Shown here piece by piece: positions 15,598-24,662 of a stretch of 64,000 bases of DNA. The notes beneath the pieces are model-generated. The model ran no database searches. It saw only the letters and a program-made list of their open reading frames with translations, and had not been told where the DNA came from. Position 1 is the stretch's first letter. The number at the start of each line of letters is the position of its first letter. Where the stretch lies: assembly GCF_016865255.1 (NCBI RefSeq), contig NZ_CP033381.1, positions 4,154,001 to 4,218,000 of the forward strand. The letters are read 5' to 3'. The DNA comes from Methylomonas sp. LW13. Lineage in GTDB: Bacteria > Pseudomonadota > Gammaproteobacteria > Methylococcales > Methylomonadaceae. Made by a program: the position numbers and the translations under genes.

Positions 15598-18500
15598 TTC
15601 AGTTTCCACTCAATAACAAACAAAATACGATCTTGAACATGCTGTTGAAGCTGTTGTTCCAATTGCTCAATCAAGTCATTCCGTTCCAATTCGATTTCAT
15701 CCTGCCGATCAAACAATTCTCGCCGCAGCTTATTGCGCTTGGTTTCCAGTTCGCGCTGGCGTTTTTGCCATTGCAGTTTTTCTTCCAGTGTTGCTGAGGT
15801 TGCGGCAGTCCGGCGAATCTCCTTAACTTCTCGGTCGATTTCTTTGATTTCCTGTTCCAGTCCAAGTTTTAGATCGTCTGCCCAGGCATCGAGCTTTTCG
15901 ACTTCTTGTTGGAAGTAGCCGAGGTTGCGTTGGTTGATTTCGCGGAGTAGAGCCTGCTTGCGGCTTTCCAGGTCTTCGCTCAGTACTGTAGGCAAATGGC
16001 CTTGAGTTTCGGAGGTCTCTGGAGCGACGAGCGCAGGAAAACGCAATAACTTTTCAGGATCGTCTTCGATCAAAACTTGGCTATCCGCTGTGCTGGCCGC
16101 AACAATCAGATACTGCTCCAGACTACCCAAAGCCTCAACACTGAGCAGCTTGACCACCAAAAAGCCGCTCTGTCCTCGATAGGCTTTGAGTGTACTAACT
16201 TGGGTACCGTAGGCGTCGTAATCGAAGCTCAAGCGGGCAGTTGGCAATACCCGGCTTTTTGCCAGCGTGGTCACCCATTCGGCTAATGGATGGCCGACTC
16301 GATACAGATGAGCATCACCGCTGCGCCTGGGTAATTCGTAGCGCCCTAGTGAAATATGCCCATCTCCCCCGGCCCCTCTCCCTGATGGCGAGAGGAGTAG
16401 ATCGGCGGGGATGCGTAGTAATTTAAAGCCGCCGTCATCGAATTCGGCGTAGTCGCTCAGTTCAGCCCGGCTAATATCGAGCAACATTTTTTCGTAGCGA
16501 TTACGTGTTGCGACGCTGTCTTCAGCGCGAACTCGCAGCTTTTCCTGAACTTCTTCGTCAAAGTTTTCCAACAGCAGTTGTCGAGTCTTGACCATTGCTT
16601 CGTTGATCTCATTGGAGAGATCGTTTTGTAATTGCTGGAAACTGGCCTGAATGGTTTCCGTTTCACGGCAGTTTTGGTAAATGTCGGCAATACGGCGTTC
16701 AAAGTCTACACCGGAACCAATGGCGCCAAGCACTTCGTCGCTAGCGCCAAAGACACCTTCAAAGAGTTGAAATTTCTGCGCCAATAGTTCGTAAACGCGG
16801 GCGTCTGCTTCATTACTGCGATCCACAAAGTTAACCACCACGACATCGAATTTTTGACCGTAACGATGGCAGCGGCCAATGCGCTGTTCGATGCGTTGCG
16901 GGTTCCACGGCAGATCGTAGTTGATCACTAACGAACAGAACTGTAAATTGATACCTTCGGCCCCAGCTTCGGTAGCAATCATGATGGTGCCGTGCTCTTT
17001 GAACTGTTCAACCAAGGCAGCACGAGTATCGGCGGTTTTGGAGCCGGTAATTCGGTCGGTACCTTGGTGGCGGCTGAGCCATTCTTTATAAGTGGTTTGC
17101 GCGCGCGCATCTCTGTTGGTACCGTTAAATAACACGATGCCATGGCCGTAGTCAGTTTCGGTCAATAGCGAGAGTAGATAATCCTGGGTGCGTTTGGATT
17201 CGGTAAAAATGATGGCTTTTTTCGGCGCGCCTAGTCTGTCCAATTCAGCGAAAGCGCGTTCCAATGCGGTTAGCAAAGCCTTGCCTTTGGCGTTGTCACG
17301 AATGTTGGTTGCCAGCTTTTTGAAGTGGCGGAGCTCTTCGATTTCTCTAGCAATCGCAGTCTGCTCGTCAGTATGTGAATGCTCATTTACCGCTCCTGAT
17401 TCGTCCCATTCGTCGGCGGTTTCTTCCAGCGACTCGTAATCGGCATCCAATTCGTCAGCCAGCTCAGTTAACTCTTGAGCGGGTTCTAGTAAGCGTTGAA
17501 GACGATTGGCCATGGTATCCAGCGCCCCGGCAATCGCATGTGTAGATGACGCAAGCAGTTTCCACAGAACTAGGGAAATCAACTGGCGTTGGCCGTCTGG
17601 CAGCGCTTTTAAATTGGGGCGGCGCAAATAATCTGCCACCAGTGCCGATAATTCGCGCTCTTCGGTTGAGGGGGTGAATTCCTGAACGATGGCCCGTCGA
17701 GCGGTGTACGAAACATAAGGCTGTACTTGCCGTCGCAGGGTGCGTTTGCAGATAGGAGCCAATCGAGCGCGTAAGCCAGCAAACGCGGTGTCACGGGCCT
17801 GGCTACTGAATTGCGCTCTAAAGCTATCCAGATCACCGAACACGCGGTCATCAATGATGCTGACCAAACCGTACAATTCCAGTAATGAATTCTGCAACGG
17901 CGTTGCGGTTAGTAATACCTTCGAGTGTACCCGCTCGAACGCTTCTTTCAGCGCCTTGCCGATTACGTTGCTGGGTTTGTAGACATTGCGTAAACGGTGC
18001 GCTTCGTCGAGCACCACCAAATCCCAATTGACCCGCCGCACATCATCTACCTTGGCTTTGGCAAATTGGTAAGAACAAAGTACTGGCCCTTGGTCGTATT
18101 CAAATGGATTGCGGGTGCCTTGTTTGCGTAATGCGTTGTAATTATTGGCCTCCAAGATAATTCCTTGTAAACCGAATTTGTCTTGTAACTCTTGATGCCA
18201 TTGCTTACGCAGGTTTGCGGGAACGGTAATTAGAATGCGCCGGCGGCGTTCGGCCCAGTGCTGGGAAATCACCAAACCGGCTTCGATGGTTTTCCCCAAG
18301 CCAACTTCATCGGCCAGAATCACGCCACGAGAAAGTGGGTTCTTGCAAGCAAACAACGCAGCCTCGACCTGATGCGGATTGAGGTCTACTTGTGCATCTA
18401 CCAATGTAGACGCTAACGACTCCACGCTGTCGCCCGCTGAGCGACGAGTCAGCAGCCATGCGTAGTATTGAGATTGATAGACAGTGAGGCCTTGGAACAC
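15594..18500 (-). CDS. SNF2-family helicase/translocase (DrmD/HepA-like)
   Basis: A 968-residue protein with GTG start 18500 and GGAAA eight bases upstream. The SF2/SNF2 core has ILADEVGLGKTIEAG (Walker A around 61-75), VVLDEAHRLRN (DEAH 165-168), LLTATPLQN, and C-terminal motifs ATEAGAEGINLQF and NPQRIEQRIGRCHRYGQ. The C-terminal about 150 residues are coiled coil. Similar proteins occur as DrmD in DISARM and as RapA/HepA relatives. No DrmA, DrmB (DUF1998) or DrmC is nearby, so this is not DISARM as defined. It is the first gene of the leftward run and may remodel or translocate along DNA for the methyltransferase/Res pair. Confidence 0.88.
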   Translation of the reverse strand: MFQGLTVYQSQYYAWLLTRRSAGDSVESLASTLVDAQVDLNPHQVEAALFACKNPLSRGVILADEVGLGKTIEAGLVISQHWAERRRRILITVPANLRKQWHQELQDKFGLQGIILEANNYNALRKQGTRNPFEYDQGPVLCSYQFAKAKVDDVRRVNWDLVVLDEAHRLRNVYKPSNVIGKALKEAFERVHSKVLLTATPLQNSLLELYGLVSIIDDRVFGDLDSFRAQFSSQARDTAFAGLRARLAPICKRTLRRQVQPYVSYTARRAIVQEFTPSTEERELSALVADYLRRPNLKALPDGQRQLISLVLWKLLASSTHAIAGALDTMANRLQRLLEPAQELTELADELDADYESLEETADEWDESGAVNEHSHTDEQTAIAREIEELRHFKKLATNIRDNAKGKALLTALERAFAELDRLGAPKKAIIFTESKRTQDYLLSLLTETDYGHGIVLFNGTNRDARAQTTYKEWLSRHQGTDRITGSKTADTRAALVEQFKEHGTIMIATEAGAEGINLQFCSLVINYDLPWNPQRIEQRIGRCHRYGQKFDVVVVNFVDRSNEADARVYELLAQKFQLFEGVFGASDEVLGAIGSGVDFERRIADIYQNCRETETIQASFQQLQNDLSNEINEAMVKTRQLLLENFDEEVQEKLRVRAEDSVATRNRYEKMLLDISRAELSDYAEFDDGGFKLLRIPADLLLSPSGRGAGGDGHISLGRYELPRRSGDAHLYRVGHPLAEWVTTLAKSRVLPTARLSFDYDAYGTQVSTLKAYRGQSGFLVVKLLSVEALGSLEQYLIVAASTADSQVLIEDDPEKLLRFPALVAPETSETQGHLPTVLSEDLESRKQALLREINQRNLGYFQQEVEKLDAWADDLKLGLEQEIKEIDREVKEIRRTAATSATLEEKLQWQKRQRELETKRNKLRRELFDRQDEIELERNDLIEQLEQQLQQHVQDRILFVIEWKLK

Positions 18501-18691
18501 AGCCGGTATTTCCTTATTTTTTAATGTGTACAGCTACTAATTATTGGCGTTGAGTCCGGTTAATTCACTGCGCCGCTGGTGATGAAGGCCGATTGTAACA
18601 GCAACGTTGAAATTAGTTTGCTATCGGAAAGGTTGTCAGCATTAGAGCTCCCGATCTGAAAATCCGATCAACATGGACACCGGAGTTATTC

Positions 18692-18994
18692 ATGGTTGTT
18701 GGAGAAGTTTTATTTACGACCCTATTGCTGTTTGCAACAACAGGCCTTGCAGCCATAGGGGATGGTGACAAATTTGATTTTCTTCCGGTCCCAGGCGAAT
18801 TCTGCAATTCAACGAGTGACCAAAAGCAGCGTGACCTTTTTAAACACTACCCCGATGACGAGGGTATCATCAACCTTTACGCGCATTATTTAGGCTTATG
18901 CCAATTGGTACATAACGGCAGCATTGCCGAACAGGCGGCAAGCGTTTTATGGTTAGAGCAACGTAACAGCCTGATTGAAAAGCGCAAGAAATAA
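18692..18994 (+). CDS. Small secreted protein of unknown function
   Basis: A 100-residue protein with an N-terminal hydrophobic signal (VLFTTLLLFATTGLAAIGDGD) likely cleaved after LAA, and a good GGAG seven bases before the ATG. The mature part has two Cys (FCNST and GLCQLV) that could form a disulfide. It runs divergently from the SNF2 gene. I recognise no family; the product is supported mainly by the signal peptide and ribosome-binding site. Confidence 0.5.
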   Translation: MVVGEVLFTTLLLFATTGLAAIGDGDKFDFLPVPGEFCNSTSDQKQRDLFKHYPDDEGIINLYAHYLGLCQLVHNGSIAEQAASVLWLEQRNSLIEKRKK

Positions 18995-19176
18995 GTGGTT
19001 ACAAATCGTTAGCATCGATTAGGCGAAGCCCGATAGCAGACACCTACAGGCTAAATGCTTCACCTCGTCTGGCAGAGCAACTACGGCCAATAAGAGACGA
19101 TCAGATAATTGACGTATATGGAAAGTGAAAGCCTCAGAGCAGACGATCACAGACAAGTTTAAACAATGAGAGAGCG

Positions 19177-20506
19177 GAGGGTGTCCTGAATTTTGTGTAA
19201 ACGGGTTTTGGTTTAGTGGCTTGGCATCCTTTCTTGGAATTGAATGCTAAACCGATTTAAAGCGGCTTTCCAGTCATGCAAGGGCATGGTCCATTTTTTA
19301 CTAATATTAATCAGTGCCAGATAAAACAGTTTCGATAGTGCCTCGTCATTGGGGAAAGAGCCGCGATTCTTGGTGATTTTCCTCAGGCTCATATTGACCG
19401 ACTCGATGGCGTTGGTGGTGTAGATGATACGGCGTATTTCGGGCGGATAGTCGAAAAATGGGATGATGCGGCTCCAATTACGCCGCCATATTTGGGCAAT
19501 CGAGGGATAATCGCCGTTCCATTGCGCCTCGAACGCAGCCAATTGTTGCTCAGCCTCCGCCACGGTAGCCGCTTGATAAATCCGCTTGAGGTCAGCGGCG
19601 ATCTGTTTGCGCATTTTCCAACCGACATAGTTCAGACTGTTACGCACCAGGTGGACGATGCATAACTGAACGGTGGCTTGCGGAAACACGGCTTCGATGG
19701 CTTCCGGAAAGCCTTTCAGCCCATCGACACAGGCGATGAAAATATCCTGCACGCCGCGATTTTTCAGTTCGGTGACCACCTGTAGCCAAAACTTGGCCCC
19801 TTCGGTTTGGGCGATCCACAGCCCCAGGACTTCCTTTTCGCCATTCAGATTGATGCCAATCGCCAAATAGACGGCCTTGACCCGCACGGCGCCAGTGTCG
19901 CGCACTTTGACGTGTATACAATCGAGATAGACAATGGGATAAATCGGTTCCAGCGGCCGTGATTGCCAAGCTTTGACTTCATCGGCTACCGCATCGGTGA
20001 CCGAGGAAATCAACGAAGGCGACACCTCGGCGCCATACATCTCTTCCAGATGGCTCTGGATTTCCCGTACCGTCATACCACGGGCATACAGCGAAATGAT
20101 CTTGTCGTCGAAACCTGTCCACCGCGTTTGATGTTTTGCGACGATTTGCGGCTCGAAACTGCCGTGCCGGTCTCGCGGAATCTCAAGCTGCAATTCGCCG
20201 AAGTCACCTTTGAGATTTTTTCGGCTCTTGCCATTACGTGCATTGCCGCTGGGATTAGTGACGGCTTCATGCTTGGCGTGGCCCAGATGTTCAGTCATTT
20301 CTGCCTCTAAAGCACGCTCAACCAAAGCCTTGGTCAATTGCTTCAGCAGGCCATTTTCGCCAATCAGGTCTTCGGGTTTCTGATAACCGGACAACAAGGA
20401 ATCGAGCAACTCGGTAGGGATGGATTTTGATACGGTCATTTTTTCTCCTCTAAGGAACGGCAGTTTCCTGCCTAATGGCCGTTTACACAAAAATTCTTAC
20501 ACCCTC
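19177..20506 (-). mobile_element. IS256-family insertion sequence, about 1330 bp
   Basis: Imperfect terminal inverted repeats of about 26 bp begin GAGGGTGT at both ends and converge on TTTGTGTAAACGG. One transposase gene fills the element. The flanking 8 bases (AGAGAGCG on the left, GTGTTCGT on the right) do not match, so the usual target duplication is absent. This suggests a rearrangement after insertion, such as a deletion or recombination between two copies. Confidence 0.85.
19213..20439 (-). CDS. IS256-family (Mutator-type) transposase
   Basis: A 408-residue transposase from ATG 20439 (MTVSKSIPTELLDSLLSGYQ) with GAGGAG upstream. The DDE residues are visible as VYLDCIHVKV, ACVDGLKGFPEAIEAVFP and TNAIESVN, with the family-typical CIVHLVRN between. 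Length is normal for the family (about 400), so it appears intact. Confidence 0.95.
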   Translation of the reverse strand: MTVSKSIPTELLDSLLSGYQKPEDLIGENGLLKQLTKALVERALEAEMTEHLGHAKHEAVTNPSGNARNGKSRKNLKGDFGELQLEIPRDRHGSFEPQIVAKHQTRWTGFDDKIISLYARGMTVREIQSHLEEMYGAEVSPSLISSVTDAVADEVKAWQSRPLEPIYPIVYLDCIHVKVRDTGAVRVKAVYLAIGINLNGEKEVLGLWIAQTEGAKFWLQVVTELKNRGVQDIFIACVDGLKGFPEAIEAVFPQATVQLCIVHLVRNSLNYVGWKMRKQIAADLKRIYQAATVAEAEQQLAAFEAQWNGDYPSIAQIWRRNWSRIIPFFDYPPEIRRIIYTTNAIESVNMSLRKITKNRGSFPNDEALSKLFYLALINISKKWTMPLHDWKAALNRFSIQFQERMPSH

Positions 20507-20599
20507 GTGTTCGTGCGCCTGTCGTTTTGTGTGGGTTAGTCTGAGGTCCGGCGGGATTTGCTTGTTTATTGTTGTTTACTTCATAACAGGAGACATCTG

Positions 20600-20869
20600 A
20601 TGTCAATTACCACCCTTGATAACGCCAGTCCGTCGCTACAGGTGTTAGCCGATGGTTTAAAAGCCGCTTGCCGCGATTACACGCAGACGGTGTAACAGCC
20701 CGCGTCTTATGCTCTCACCCTGGAACTGGGTCATACCGTGCGCTATTTAGCCCGCTGTGTCACGTTGGTGTTATACGCGGCACTGGGTGAGCACGATCCC
20801 GATTTAGACGAGTTGGACAATCTGAGTCTGACTGACCTCAGCGGTGAAGACGATGACGAACAGGAATAA
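20600..20869 (+). pseudogene. Small acidic-tailed protein gene broken by TAA
   Basis: From ATG 20600, preceded by CAGGAGA, the frame reads MSITTLDNASPSLQVLADGL and meets TAA at 20693-20695 (codon 32). It then continues with ALTLELGHTVRYLARCVTLV and ends in an acidic LSGEDDDEQE at 20869. A CAG-to-TAA-type change would explain the break. It heads the block of small genes next to RadC; the function is unknown. Confidence 0.6.
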
Positions 20870-20964
20870 GCGCAATCGCTTAGGTCTCGTTATTCTCTTG
20901 GCTTTAAGGCGGATTACTTTAAGAGCTAGTCCGTTTTTTCGCGTCGCCGAGGGAGGACACAACT

Positions 20965-21315
20965 ATGTCCAGTGAGGCTGAGCGCGAAGGCACTGGCGTT
21001 CAATTGTGTCTGCCGCAGCCGCGATTCGAGTCTGGGGAGTTGGTCGCGACGCCGGGCGCTTTGGATGTACTGGAACGCTTAGGCCTAAGCCCGTTCGATT
21101 TACTGCACCGTCATATCCGCGGGGATTGGGGCGATGTCTGTGCCGAGGATGCCAAGGCCAATGAAGACGCCTTACGCAGTGGCTCACGACTCCTGTCAGC
21201 CTATTACATTCCCACCCCAGCAGCGGATAGCTCCGCAACAGGGTCAGTCAAGCTCTGGTTGATAACCGAGGCAGACCGTAGCGTGACCACCATTCTGTTG
21301 CCTGAGGACTATTGA
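20965..21315 (+). CDS. Conserved plasmid/island-associated protein of unknown function
   Basis: A 116-residue protein with the conserved pattern of a family common on plasmids and integrative elements: FESGELVATPGALDVLERL, then LLHRHIRGDWGDVCAEDAKA and a C-terminal WLITEADRSVTTILLPEDY. I recall it only as a plasmid-related hypothetical. The start ATG has GAGGGAGGA upstream. It lies with RadC and other island genes on the plus strand, which fits an element-maintenance role (inference). Confidence 0.7.
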   Translation: MSSEAEREGTGVQLCLPQPRFESGELVATPGALDVLERLGLSPFDLLHRHIRGDWGDVCAEDAKANEDALRSGSRLLSAYYIPTPAADSSATGSVKLWLITEADRSVTTILLPEDY

Positions 21316-21393
21316 ACAGCATCTGCCTGTTCGTTATCTCGTGCCATTTTTTTTAACACTGATTGATTTCGTAAATACTTTGGAGAACTTCTC

Positions 21394-21966
21394 ATGACAC
21401 AAAAAACTACCCAACCCGCATTAGAGTCTAATACTCCCGCTAAAGCCGCTGCAGAGACTGGCACAACCGATAGTGCAACTACCGGCACGGCCACTGCTAA
21501 AGGCGCGACAACCACTGCTGGTAAAACCGTGTCGGTCAAACCTGCGAAAAATCAACCGCTGGCAGAGCAAGTCAAGGCATCGGCTATGACTTCCGATGAC
21601 CTCACTAGCCAAGATAACGGCGCTGGCGGTGGTACTGGCACGGATGCTAATGGTGACGGTGATGGTGATACTGATCAGGCTGGAGTGGACGGTGTGGGTG
21701 TTAGTGCCCATGCAACGCTTACTACAGATGCTGATGCAGAAACCAACATTGGGCGCACACGTACACCGGGAGGCAAAAACACCGGCAAAGCCTCTGACAC
21801 CAAAGGTGAACTCTCGCCGGAAATCGTGGAACTGGTGACGGAGTTGCGCGATACGGTCAAGCAACTTGCCCCCAACCGGCATACGCCTAAGACCTTGAAA
21901 CGAGCGTTGTCTAATGTCGCCGCGATTCTGCAGGACATCGACAGCCTCTATCAACAAGCCGAATAA
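21394..21966 (+). CDS. Thr/Ala-rich low-complexity protein
   Basis: A 190-residue protein. Residues 1-130 are low complexity, rich in Thr, Ala, Gly and Asp, with a GDGDGDTDQAG stretch, and probably disordered. The last about 55 residues look folded: SPEIVELVTELRDTVKQLAP then TPKTLKRALSNVAAILQDID. Clear GGAGA precedes the ATG. The function is unknown. The helical tail may bind a partner encoded by the adjoining genes. Confidence 0.6.
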   Translation: MTQKTTQPALESNTPAKAAAETGTTDSATTGTATAKGATTTAGKTVSVKPAKNQPLAEQVKASAMTSDDLTSQDNGAGGGTGTDANGDGDGDTDQAGVDGVGVSAHATLTTDADAETNIGRTRTPGGKNTGKASDTKGELSPEIVELVTELRDTVKQLAPNRHTPKTLKRALSNVAAILQDIDSLYQQAE

Positions 21967-22102
21967 TCGCTATTCGCCGTGACAAGCGCTTGTCAGTTTT
22001 ACTAGTTCTGAACTGACACCTTTTTTTTAGATCCCGACGTGACTTTTCCGAATGGGCTTCACCGCTCAGGCTAAGTCACGTCTATTGATCGGAGAACACA
22101 TC

Positions 22103-22597
22103 ATGAATAACCCTTTTCAAGTACACGAACTGCCTGGCCATTTCCTGATAGTACGTCCCGTTACTGAAGCGGAAATAGTGGCGATGGCCAAGCATTTAAT
22201 CGCGCAGCAGTTCATCCGTGGTCAGGCGTTAACCTCACCTGACGATGCGCGTGAGTTTCTGATGCTGGAATTAGCCCACTTAGAGCATGAGGTGTTCTAT
22301 TGCATTTTCCTCGATAACCAATACCGCATTATTGAGGCTGAGGCCTGTTTCCAGGGCACGATAGATAGCGCCAATGTCTATCCGCGTGAACTGGTGAAAC
22401 GAACCTTGCAATTGAATGCCCGCGCGGTGATTTTGGCGCATAACCATCCCTCGGGATTGGCGGAACCCAGCGAAGCAGACCGTGCGATTACGCGTAAATT
22501 AATCGACGCCCTCAATCTGGTCGAAGTAAGAGTGTTGGATCATTTCATTATTGCCGGCATCGAGCAATTTTCCTTCGCGGAACGGGGCTTGTTATGA
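22103..22597 (+). CDS. radC: RadC-like JAB/MPN domain protein
   Basis: A 164-residue protein from ATG 22103 with GGAGAAC upstream. It carries the JAMM metal site AHNHPSGLAEPSEADRAIT (H-x-H-x7-S-x2-D) and an upstream EVFYCIFLDNQYRI. It lacks the N-terminal helix-hairpin-helix of chromosomal RadC and matches the short RadC-like proteins of genomic islands. Despite the name, a DNA-repair role is doubtful; a metalloprotease or nuclease role in mobile elements is possible. Its stop overlaps the next start (ATGA). Confidence 0.88.
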   Translation: MNNPFQVHELPGHFLIVRPVTEAEIVAMAKHLIAQQFIRGQALTSPDDAREFLMLELAHLEHEVFYCIFLDNQYRIIEAEACFQGTIDSANVYPRELVKRTLQLNARAVILAHNHPSGLAEPSEADRAITRKLIDALNLVEVRVLDHFIIAGIEQFSFAERGLL

Positions 22598-23109
22598 GCG
22601 GGAATGCACTATTGGCCGACAGAAAGTTTCGCGTTGTGGTGTTGACCTGTTTGACGTTTATCCGCTTGCCATGGATCGGCGTGAACACCCGTGTTGGTAA
22701 CAGCCGTGCCGGCAACCCTGAACCAGTCGCCAATTGGCGACAAACCTCACCCGTGTATCCACGATGGGGCTTACGGCGTCTATTGCCATCATACCTTCGG
22801 AACGCTGCACATCGTTTAGGCATGTTAATGCACATTAACATGCCTATGCGGGCATTTATGATCAGCGATGTAGCAATGAATGCGGACATTAGCGACGTGA
22901 GCGACATGGCTGTCGCGGACCGGATCGACTTCACTAGCATCGGTGTCCTTGATGTCCTTATCAACGTCTTTTGTGACGTCGATGTACTTGCTACCGTTGC
23001 GGCCTTTTTTGCCCCTGATGTCCTCAATGATGTTGATGTGATTGATGTCGTTAATGACATCAATGCGATTCATCGAGGCGCGGTAGATCACGAGGAGGCT
23101 GCGGTATGA
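22594..23109 (+). CDS. Unusual Asp/Val/Ile-rich reading frame coupled to RadC and a recombinase
   Basis: The 171-codon frame begins with an ATGA overlap with radC and ends with an ATGA overlap with the recombinase start, strong signs of a translated link. The product is odd: an N-terminal part with VVVLTCLTFIRLPWIGV, then a second half dominated by D, V and I (VLNDVDVIDVVNDINAI). The DNA is full of GATGTC/GACATC steps and contains a 30-bp near-perfect palindrome and a second hairpin. It may be a real but low-complexity protein, or a structured spacer that keeps ribosomes moving into the recombinase. No family recognised. Confidence 0.45.
   Translation: MSGNALLADRKFRVVVLTCLTFIRLPWIGVNTRVGNSRAGNPEPVANWRQTSPVYPRWGLRRLLPSYLRNAAHRLGMLMHINMPMRAFMISDVAMNADISDVSDMAVADRIDFTSIGVLDVLINVFCDVDVLATVAAFFAPDVLNDVDVIDVVNDINAIHRGAVDHEEAAV
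22817..22846. repeat. 14-bp perfect inverted repeat with 2-nt loop
   Basis: The arm TAGGCATGTTAATG is followed by CA and its exact complement. It could form a cruciform or RNA hairpin, or bind a dimeric protein. It lies within the coupled frame between radC and the recombinase. A second hairpin, ATTGATGTC with a 6-nt loop, lies at 23041-23064. Confidence 0.8.
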
Positions 23110-24092
23110 CCAACGACTCGTCATTACCCATGACACATGATCATGCAGTCCGCAGTCGTGTCGCGCTGATGGTGTATCTCGATAATCTGGCACCCAGCGG
23201 TCGCCGTTCGATGCGGTCCTTGTTACAACGCGCGGGTCGGTTGTTGGCTTGGTCAGGGACAGTGGAGGACATGCCCTGGCTGTCGTTACGTTATCAGCAG
23301 CTGATGCAGTTGCGGGCGGCGTTACGCCAAGCGGATTTGTCGATCAATACCGTGAATACCTGTCTCGCGGCGATACGCGGAGTGTTGAAAGCCGGCTTTT
23401 TGCTGGGTGACTATCCCGCAGAGGACTGGCAACGGATTCAGGCGCTAAACAGTGTGCGCGATAAAGTGCTGCCAGCCGGTCGCCAGTTGGCGACACGGGA
23501 AATCCACCGGCTGTTGGCGGTGTGCGAACAAGACCAAGCCGCCCTGATCGGCCAACGCGATGCTGCCATTCTAGCCTTGTTGGTGTTTGCCGGCCTGCGG
23601 CGCAGTGAAGTCGCTAGTCTCCGTGTCAACGATTATGCGCCCCGCAACGGCTTGCTGCTAATTTGTGAAGGTAAAGGGCAGAAGCCGCGTGAGTTGCAGT
23701 TGCCGGCCCAGGCCAGGCAGGCATTAAAGCGCTGGCTGCATCAACGCGGCTGTGTGCCGGGGCCGTTGTTTTGCCAATTGGCGAAAACCCAGCGCTGTTC
23801 TGATCAAGAGCATGTCGAGCGAAACCGAAGCAGTCAGGGTTGTTTACCGACCGAATCGATCAACGCCCACCAGGTGTATGCGCTGCTCAGGCGGCGTTGC
23901 CGACAGGCGAAGCTCAAGCCCTGTACACCGCACGATTTACGTCGCACGTTTATCAGCAAGCTGTTGGAACAAGGTGTGGACTTTAACACCACCCGGCAAT
24001 TGGCCGGCCATGAGCACTTGCAAACCACGACCTTGTATGACCGCCGTACAGTGAAAACGCAACGACAAGCTATGGCGAATTTTCGCTTGTAA
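23106..24092 (+). CDS. Tyrosine recombinase (XerC/D-like)
   Basis: A 328-residue recombinase. The N-terminal SAM-like core-binding domain spans about residues 15-110. Catalytic residues are visible: R in FAGLRRSEVASL, then HDLRRTF (H, R), GHEHLQTTTLYDRR (H and the nucleophile Y). An insertion-like stretch CSDQEHVERNRSSQGC precedes the catalytic C-terminus. It is not next to an att copy, unlike the integrase at 25174, so it may serve cassette resolution or rearrangement rather than island integration. Coupled by ATGA to the preceding frame. Confidence 0.88.
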   Translation: MTNDSSLPMTHDHAVRSRVALMVYLDNLAPSGRRSMRSLLQRAGRLLAWSGTVEDMPWLSLRYQQLMQLRAALRQADLSINTVNTCLAAIRGVLKAGFLLGDYPAEDWQRIQALNSVRDKVLPAGRQLATREIHRLLAVCEQDQAALIGQRDAAILALLVFAGLRRSEVASLRVNDYAPRNGLLLICEGKGQKPRELQLPAQARQALKRWLHQRGCVPGPLFCQLAKTQRCSDQEHVERNRSSQGCLPTESINAHQVYALLRRRCRQAKLKPCTPHDLRRTFISKLLEQGVDFNTTRQLAGHEHLQTTTLYDRRTVKTQRQAMANFRL

Positions 24093-24245
24093 CAAGCTAA
24101 CAGCACGCTGCTGGTTGGCACAGCCCAACCGCGTTATTCACAAAACTGTCAATCAACGATGCCGGTATGCCGCTCCCAATTTGGGCGGGATGCTGTGCGT
24201 TTAAATCACCCCACCGAATTATCTCTGTTATCTGGAGGATTTTTT

Positions 24246-24662
24246 ATGCCTGCACTAATTGAACACATCGATACCATTGCTCGCCAAAAACAACGGGCGG
24301 TGTTGTATCTGGAATTTCATCCGCAATCGGCCTCCGCAGACTCGTCCGCTTACGACTATGAAGCCGATAACAAACGCCAAGCATTTTTAGACTGGCTGCA
24401 ACAACACGGCATCGCCTGGCAGCCTAGCGCGCCGATAGCCTCAGGCAGTGGTTTCGGCGCCTATCTCGGCCAGATCTATATCGATTTGCGGATGGACGAT
24501 GACGATCCACTGTATTGCCGTTTACGTGATCACTTGGAATATCCCGATGGCTCGATGCGCGATCCTAACCAACGTTTTTTCTATCTGCCGTTGGAGATTG
24601 CTATGCGTAATGCTCATCACGACGAGCCGGGATTTTGGGAGAAATGGGCCGAGGATTTTTAG
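24246..24662 (+). CDS. Conserved hypothetical island protein
   Basis: A 138-residue protein from ATG 24246 with GGAGG eight bases upstream. It reads ALIEHIDTIARQKQRAVLYL, DWLQQHGIAWQPSAPIASGS, YIDLRMDDDDPLYCRLRDHL and ends EPGFWEKWAEDF. The pattern resembles small conserved proteins found alongside RadC in islands, but I can assign no function. After it, 24663-24934 is AT-rich and gene-free, with A-tracts, before the excisionase. Confidence 0.6.
   Translation: MPALIEHIDTIARQKQRAVLYLEFHPQSASADSSAYDYEADNKRQAFLDWLQQHGIAWQPSAPIASGSGFGAYLGQIYIDLRMDDDDPLYCRLRDHLEYPDGSMRDPNQRFFYLPLEIAMRNAHHDEPGFWEKWAEDF

Noticed and set aside
15594-18500. DISARM system called from the SNF2 (DrmD-like) helicase and methyltransferase
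   Set aside because: DrmA, DrmB (DUF1998) and DrmC are not in the window, so the defining core is missing.
22548-23063. Reverse-strand frame opposite the radC-recombinase link
   Set aside because: It overlaps the end of radC antisense and lacks a start context; the plus-strand frame has ATGA coupling at both ends.
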